Source: an uncultured Eubacterium sp.
GTDB taxonomy: Bacteria > Bacillota > Clostridia > Peptostreptococcales > Anaerovoracaceae
Assembly (NCBI GenBank): GCA_937900695.1
Contig: CALCFD010000039.1
Coordinates: forward strand, 1 to 26,207
DNA length: 26,207 bases
Reading direction: 5' to 3'
The position numbers and the translations under genes were made by a program. The notes beneath the pieces are model-generated. The model saw nothing but the letters and a program-made list of their open reading frames with translations. It made no database searches and was not told the DNA's origin. Numbering within the stretch: position 1 is the stretch's first letter; every line of letters begins with the position of its first letter. Positions 22,851 through 26,207 of the stretch are shown here, piece by piece.

Positions 22851-23336
22851 ATGGGAGTTTTTGATAAATTTAAAGATTTAGTTGGCATCGGTGATGAATA
22901 TGATGAAGATGATGATTATGAAATAACTGAAGAGGAGGTTGCTGAAGCTACTAATAATTTAGAAAGACAGCATTACGAAAGACCAAGATACTCAAGAACA
23001 GCGCCAAGAGAAAACAATGTAGTTCAGATGGGTCATGTTGCAGGTTCAGCGATGAAGTTAATGGTAATAGAGCCGGCTAACTTTGAAGACTCTCCCAAAT
23101 TAGTTGATTCATTGAAAGAAAAAAAACCAGTTATTATTAATTTAGAAAAAAATGATGCAGAAACAGCTAGAAAAATCTTTGATTTTTTAAGTGGAGCAAC
23201 ATATGCTTTAAATGGCAATGTGCAGAAGGTGGCGAATAATATCTTTATTTTTGCTCCTGATAACGTAGATATTACTTCAAATGAAAGCAATAAGGATTTT
23301 GATTTTGAAAGTATGGATAATGATACATGGAGGTAA
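22851..23336 (+). CDS. sepF: Cell division protein SepF
   Basis: SepF anchors FtsZ to the membrane and bends it into rings during septum formation. The 161 residues begin with an amphipathic membrane helix (MGVFDKFKDLVGI), followed by an acidic and then Arg/Tyr-rich linker. The folded C-terminal domain contains KLMVIEPANFEDSPKLVDSL, KPVIINLEKNDAETARKI, FDFLSGATYALNGNVQKV and NIFIFAPDNVDI. A good AGGAGG site precedes the ATG. It is followed within four bases by divIVA. Confidence 0.96.
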   Translation: MGVFDKFKDLVGIGDEYDEDDDYEITEEEVAEATNNLERQHYERPRYSRTAPRENNVVQMGHVAGSAMKLMVIEPANFEDSPKLVDSLKEKKPVIINLEKNDAETARKIFDFLSGATYALNGNVQKVANNIFIFAPDNVDITSNESNKDFDFESMDNDTWR

Positions 23337-23339
23337 GTT

Positions 23340-23960
23340 ATGATTACACCGGCAGATATTCAAAATAAAGAATTTACAAAAGGTTTCAGAGGATATGACG
23401 AAGAAGAAGTTGATATGTTTTTAGATCTTATTACTTTAGATTTAGAAAAACTTGTGAAGGAAAATTTAAATCTAAAGGCTCAAATTGCAACTTTAGAAAA
23501 AGATAAAAGTTCAATTGGCGGAACAGATCTTACTGTTAAGGAAACCCTTGAGACTGCAAAAAATCTTATGGATGATTTAGCAATAAGCTCAGAAAAGAGG
23601 GCAAAGGCTTTGGTACAAAATGCAGAAATGGATGCTACAATAATTATCAAGGACGCTAAAATGAAGGCAGAACAGGTTGCTATAGAAAGTGCAGAATTGA
23701 CTAAGAGCTTTGAATCATTTAAAAGAGAATATAAGTCTATGCTTGATAGATATTTACAGGACTTTGAAAATATTGCTAGCAGTATAGATATCGATAGATT
23801 AGCTGCTTTGCTTAAGGAAAAAGAGGAAACTACAACAGTAGAAGCTCCATTTGAAAATAAAGTAGAAAAGGACTTAACTGTTGAAGAAACTGTTATGAAG
23901 GATGCTGAAACAAGTAATTTAGACGATAAAAAAACAATGATAAATATCAAATATGAATAG
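23340..23960 (+). CDS. divIVA: DivIVA-family cell division/polarity protein
   Basis: DivIVA binds curved membrane at poles and septa and recruits other proteins. The 206-residue protein begins MITPADIQNKEFTKGFRGYDEEEVDMFLD, the conserved membrane-binding N-terminal domain, with an Arg in the exposed loop. A coiled coil (about 35-65), a central helical domain (about 75-160) and an acidic, low-complexity C-terminal tail follow. GGAGG in the end of sepF (23329-23333) is its ribosome site. The lspA ribosome site begins six bases after its stop. Confidence 0.95.
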   Translation: MITPADIQNKEFTKGFRGYDEEEVDMFLDLITLDLEKLVKENLNLKAQIATLEKDKSSIGGTDLTVKETLETAKNLMDDLAISSEKRAKALVQNAEMDATIIIKDAKMKAEQVAIESAELTKSFESFKREYKSMLDRYLQDFENIASSIDIDRLAALLKEKEETTTVEAPFENKVEKDLTVEETVMKDAETSNLDDKKTMINIKYE

Positions 23961-23965
23961 TTAAT

Positions 23966-23996
23966 GGAGGCGGGGCAGAGATGCCCCGTAGTTTTT
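23966..23996 (+). promoter_or_regulatory. Structured ribosome binding site of lspA (hairpin between SD and start)
   Basis: GGAGG (23966-23970) is followed at once by the perfect hairpin CGGGGCA-GAGA-TGCCCCG (23971-23988, GNRA-type loop) and then eight bases to the ATG at 23997. With the hairpin folded, the effective spacing is eight bases, an ideal value. Unfolded, it is 26 bases, too far. The same hairpin followed by TAGTTTTT could alternatively act as a weak terminator of divIVA transcripts. Confidence 0.6.
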
Positions 23997-24437
23997 ATGT
24001 TTTATTTAATTATAATAGCTTTAATAATAGTAGACCAATTAATTAAAATACTAGTTAGAAGTACTATGACCCTTGGAGATGGTTTTAACGTATTTGGAGA
24101 TTTGTTTAAGATTACATATATCGAAAATAAAGGAATGGCATTTGGGATGATGGCAGGTAATACTATATTTTTAATCGTACTGCCTATAATTTTTTTAATT
24201 GTTTTATTATTTGTAAGAAAACGTTTTAAAGATAGATATGGTTGCTTGCTAGAAGTAAGTATAGCTATGATAGTTGCAGGTGGATTTTCAAATTTACTTG
24301 ATAGACTTATTTTGGGAAGTGTTACGGATTACTTGAATTTAAAATGGTTTGCAATATTTAATTTTGCTGATATATGTGCTACAGTAGGGTGTATATTACT
24401 TTGTATAACGATATGCTTTTTTGAAAAAAAGGAATAA
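23997..24437 (+). CDS. lspA: Lipoprotein signal peptidase II
   Basis: LspA removes the signal peptide from prolipoproteins within the membrane. The 146-residue protein has four hydrophobic segments and the family motifs: VDQLIKILV in the first helix, IENKGMAFGMM, GGFSNLLDRLILGSVTDYL with one catalytic aspartate (VTDY), and FNFADICATVG with the other. ATG 23997 yields MFYLIIIALIIVDQ, the usual short N-terminus. The in-frame ATG at 23964 would add MEAGQRCPVVF, unlike relatives, and has no ribosome site. The ribosome site and start are split by a GC hairpin (see the preceding feature). The RluD-type gene follows two bases after the stop, as in B. subtilis. Confidence 0.95.
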   Translation: MFYLIIIALIIVDQLIKILVRSTMTLGDGFNVFGDLFKITYIENKGMAFGMMAGNTIFLIVLPIIFLIVLLFVRKRFKDRYGCLLEVSIAMIVAGGFSNLLDRLILGSVTDYLNLKWFAIFNFADICATVGCILLCITICFFEKKE

Positions 24438-24439
24438 AT

Positions 24440-25378
24440 ATGGAAACAATAGAATTTATAATAGATGAAAATGAATCAGGCGATAGAATAGATAGCCTTT
24501 TAGCTAAAAAAGATGGAAATAACTCTAGGAGTTTTTTTCAGAAATTAATAGAAAATGGTAATTTATATATAAATGAAAAGCTTTGCGAAACGAAGAAGTA
24601 TAAAGTGTCAAAAGGCGATAAAGTGCGAATTGACATTCCTGAGCCTGAGATAGTAAGAATTGAAGCAGAAAATATTCCTCTTGATATCATTTATGAGGAT
24701 GAAGATGTTTTAGTTATTAATAAACCTAAGGGAATGGTAGTGCATCCTGCTGTTGGTAATTATACCGGTACCATGGTCAATGCGATTATGTATCATTGTG
24801 GAGATAGATTATCATCAATTAATGGTGAAATTAGACCAGGCATCGTTCATAGAATAGATAAGGATACTAGTGGCCTTATAATGGTAGCGAAAAATGATAT
24901 GGCTCATAATAGTCTAGCCATTCAGCTTAAGGAGCATTCTATAAATAGAAAATATATGGCTGTAGTATATAATAATTTTAACAATGAGGATGGAACTATA
25001 GATGCACCTATTGGACGTGATCCTAAAAATAGGCTTAGACAAGCGGTTGTATATGATGGTGGTAAAGGTGCAGTAACCCATTATAATGTTATGGAACGTT
25101 TTGGAAAGTTTACTTTAGTAGAATGTAAACTTGAAACTGGAAGAACTCATCAGATAAGAGTGCATATGGCATACATAAAGCATCCGTTATTAGGTGATGA
25201 TGTATATGGGCCAGAAAAAAATAAGTATGGTGTTAAAGGACAGATGCTTCATGCATATTTGTTAGGATTTGTTCATCCAAGGACAGGTCAGTATATGGAG
25301 TTTGAAGTTAAGCCACCTTATGAGTATTGCAAAGTATTAGATAGATTGAGGTTAGAACATGAGCAAAAAATCATTTAA
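24440..25378 (+). CDS. rluD: RluD/RluA-family pseudouridine synthase
   Basis: This enzyme isomerises uridines in rRNA (23S positions for RluD); the exact target of the Bacillota member next to lspA (YlyB type) cannot be read from sequence. The 312 residues include an N-terminal S4 RNA-binding domain (about 13-75), LDIIYEDEDVLVINKPKGMVVHPAVGN, the catalytic HRIDKDTSGL with Asp140, and ETGRTHQIRVHMAYIKHPLLGDDVYG. AAAGGA precedes the ATG. It overlaps the next gene by 20 bases. Confidence 0.94.
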   Translation: METIEFIIDENESGDRIDSLLAKKDGNNSRSFFQKLIENGNLYINEKLCETKKYKVSKGDKVRIDIPEPEIVRIEAENIPLDIIYEDEDVLVINKPKGMVVHPAVGNYTGTMVNAIMYHCGDRLSSINGEIRPGIVHRIDKDTSGLIMVAKNDMAHNSLAIQLKEHSINRKYMAVVYNNFNNEDGTIDAPIGRDPKNRLRQAVVYDGGKGAVTHYNVMERFGKFTLVECKLETGRTHQIRVHMAYIKHPLLGDDVYGPEKNKYGVKGQMLHAYLLGFVHPRTGQYMEFEVKPPYEYCKVLDRLRLEHEQKII

Positions 25379-25976
25379 ACCGGGTGCTATGTTAAGTCCA
25401 TTACCTGTAATAATGGCATCTGTTGGAGATATAAATAGCGAAAACAATATTATTACAATTGCTTGGACAGGTATAATAAATACTAATCCTCCAATGACAT
25501 ATATTTCTGTAAAGCCTGAGAGATATTCTTATCATATGATTAAGGAAAATATGGAATTTGTGATAAATTTAGTTGATAGGAAATTGGCTTTTGCAGCTGA
25601 CTATTGTGGAGTGAAGTCAGGTTCAAATATTGATAAGTGGAAAGAAATGAATTTAACTAGAGAGGCTTGCGAGATTGTTAAATGCCCTCAAATAAAGGAA
25701 GCTCCTGTTAGTATTGAGTGCAAGGTTAAAAAAATTGAAGAATTACCAAGTCATCACATGTTTATGGCAGAAATAGTAAATATAAATGTAGATGAAAAAT
25801 TTATTGATGAAAATGGTAGAATTTGTTTAGATGAAGTTGGTCTTGTTTGCTATAATCATGGAGAGTATTTTAAAATAGCAAAGGAAGGTTTTGGTAGATT
25901 CGGATTTTCTGTTATGAAACCTAAAACTAGAAAAAGGATTAATAAAGAAAAAATTAATAAAAAAAGAAAAAAATAA
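25359..25976 (+). CDS. Flavin reductase family protein (FMN-binding split barrel)
   Basis: The 205-residue product resembles the flavoredoxin/flavin-reductase family: FKPGAMLSPLPVIMASVGD at the start, IITIAWTGIINTNPPMTYISVKPERYSY, and MEFVINLVDRKLAFAADYCGVKSGSNIDKW. These are the usual FMN-binding and dimer-interface segments. Such proteins bind FMN and transfer electrons, but substrate and partner are unknown. GAGG within the end of rluD precedes the ATG. The last 23 or so residues are almost all Lys, Arg, Asn and Ile, an unusual basic tail. The A-rich DNA that encodes it doubles as the T-tract of a leftward terminator on the other strand. Confidence 0.9.
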   Translation: MSKKSFKPGAMLSPLPVIMASVGDINSENNIITIAWTGIINTNPPMTYISVKPERYSYHMIKENMEFVINLVDRKLAFAADYCGVKSGSNIDKWKEMNLTREACEIVKCPQIKEAPVSIECKVKKIEELPSHHMFMAEIVNINVDEKFIDENGRICLDEVGLVCYNHGEYFKIAKEGFGRFGFSVMKPKTRKRINKEKINKKRKK

Positions 25977-26005
25977 GTGAAGCCTTTTTATAAAGACTTC
26001 ACTTA
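25974..26005 (-). terminator. Convergent terminator hairpin, T-tract facing left
   Basis: TAAGTGAAG (25974-25982) pairs perfectly with CTTCACTTA (25997-26005), with inner CTTT/AAAG pairing. On the plus strand no T run follows. On the minus strand a long T-rich run follows (complement of about 25945-25973), so it is a strong terminator for the leftward gene at 26063. It starts exactly at the stop codon of the flavin-reductase-like gene. Confidence 0.85.
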
Positions 26006-26062
26006 GAAAGAAGCGGCGCATCTTCCTTGATCAAAACCTCATATAATGAAAATGTATGACTC

Positions 26063-26207
26063 TTAACGCATGTCATTGTCTATTTTTTTGATATAGCAGT
26101 GATGTTTAAGTTGTCTAATGCATTCTTCGCATATATATCCATTTTGAAATGGAATAATATGGTACGGCTTATTATCTCTGTTTAATAAAGATTGGAATTT
26201 CAATAAG
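26063..26207 (-). CDS. C-terminal end of an unrecognised Cys/His-containing protein (partial)
   Basis: An open frame enters from the right edge on the minus strand and ends with TAA at 26063-26065, giving at least 47 residues and no start codon required within the window. The tail reads PYHIIPFQNGYICEECI then RQLKHHCYIKKIDNDMR. It includes a CxxC pair (ICEEC) and a later HHC, a possible metal-binding arrangement. I do not recognise the family. Reality as a gene is supported by the leftward terminator placed 57 bases after its stop. It could still be a chance frame, since only 145 bases are visible. Confidence 0.5.
   Translation of the reverse strand, partial: LLKFQSLLNRDNKPYHIIPFQNGYICEECIRQLKHHCYIKKIDNDMR

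Noticed and set aside
23480..23950. 156-codon open frame on the minus strand opposite divIVA
   Set aside because: It is a shadow of a coiled-coil gene rich in biased codons; composition is Ser/Leu/Ile-rich, there is no ribosome site, and the plus-strand frame is a clear DivIVA.
23964..23996. Start of lspA at ATG 23964
   Set aside because: It has no ribosome site of its own, it would begin before the GGAGG, and it adds eleven residues that are atypical for the family. ATG 23997 gives the usual N-terminus.

Overview
This is a contiguous piece of a low-GC (about one third G+C by eye), densely packed bacterial chromosome. The gene content and order fit a Gram-positive Bacillota, most likely an anaerobe of the broad Clostridia/Tissierellia group. 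Supporting signs are the clustered priA-def-fmt-rsmB-stp-prkC-rsgA-rpe genes, ylxM-ffh-rpsP-khpA-rimM-trmD, the division genes yggS-sepF-divIVA followed by lspA and an RluD-type synthase, QueH instead of QueG, strong GGAGG ribosome sites and CCA-encoding tRNAs. I cannot name a genus from sequence alone.

Layout. Bases 1-328 are the end of a tRNA cluster (partial Ser, then Pro, Met/CAU and Phe), closed by a terminator at 331-359. A second, two-way hairpin (388-425) separates it from a leftward radical-SAM gene (439-1320). At 1481-2154 there is a DUF975-like membrane protein gene broken by a frameshift in a TA repeat, with its own terminator. From 2332 to 17362 a rightward run of 14 genes covers queuosine (queH), asparagine (asnA), replication restart (priA), protein N-terminus processing (def, fmt), rRNA methylation (rsmB), the PP2C/PASTA-kinase pair (stp, prkC), ribosome assembly GTPase (rsgA), pentose phosphates (rpe), a two-gene polysaccharide-type ABC exporter, D-Ala-D-Ala ligase (ddl) and threonyl-tRNA synthetase (thrS). 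Many of these genes overlap or nearly touch, so co-transcription is likely. A terminator lies at 17396-17432.

A second rightward operon starts at a clear promoter (17514-17542) that carries two copies of a 16-bp palindrome. It runs ylxM-ffh-rpsP-khpA-rimM-trmD, then a HlyD-like membrane adaptor, yggS, sepF, divIVA, lspA, an RluD-type pseudouridine synthase and a flavin-reductase-family protein. The run ends at a hairpin (25974-26005) whose T-tract faces left, serving a leftward gene that enters from the right edge (26063-26207, partial).

Taken together, the window is core housekeeping: translation, protein export (SRP), envelope precursor synthesis and division, with the PrkC/Stp signalling pair in the middle. 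I see no phage, insertion sequence, CRISPR array or toxin-antitoxin module. The points most worth a second look are small but concrete: a GC hairpin lying exactly between the lspA Shine-Dalgarno and its start codon, the duplicated palindrome at the ylxM-ffh promoter, a PriA that seems to lack its winged-helix domain, a ThrRS without the TGS domain sited in the ddl operon, a polysaccharide ABC exporter embedded between rpe and ddl, and the (TA)4 frameshift.
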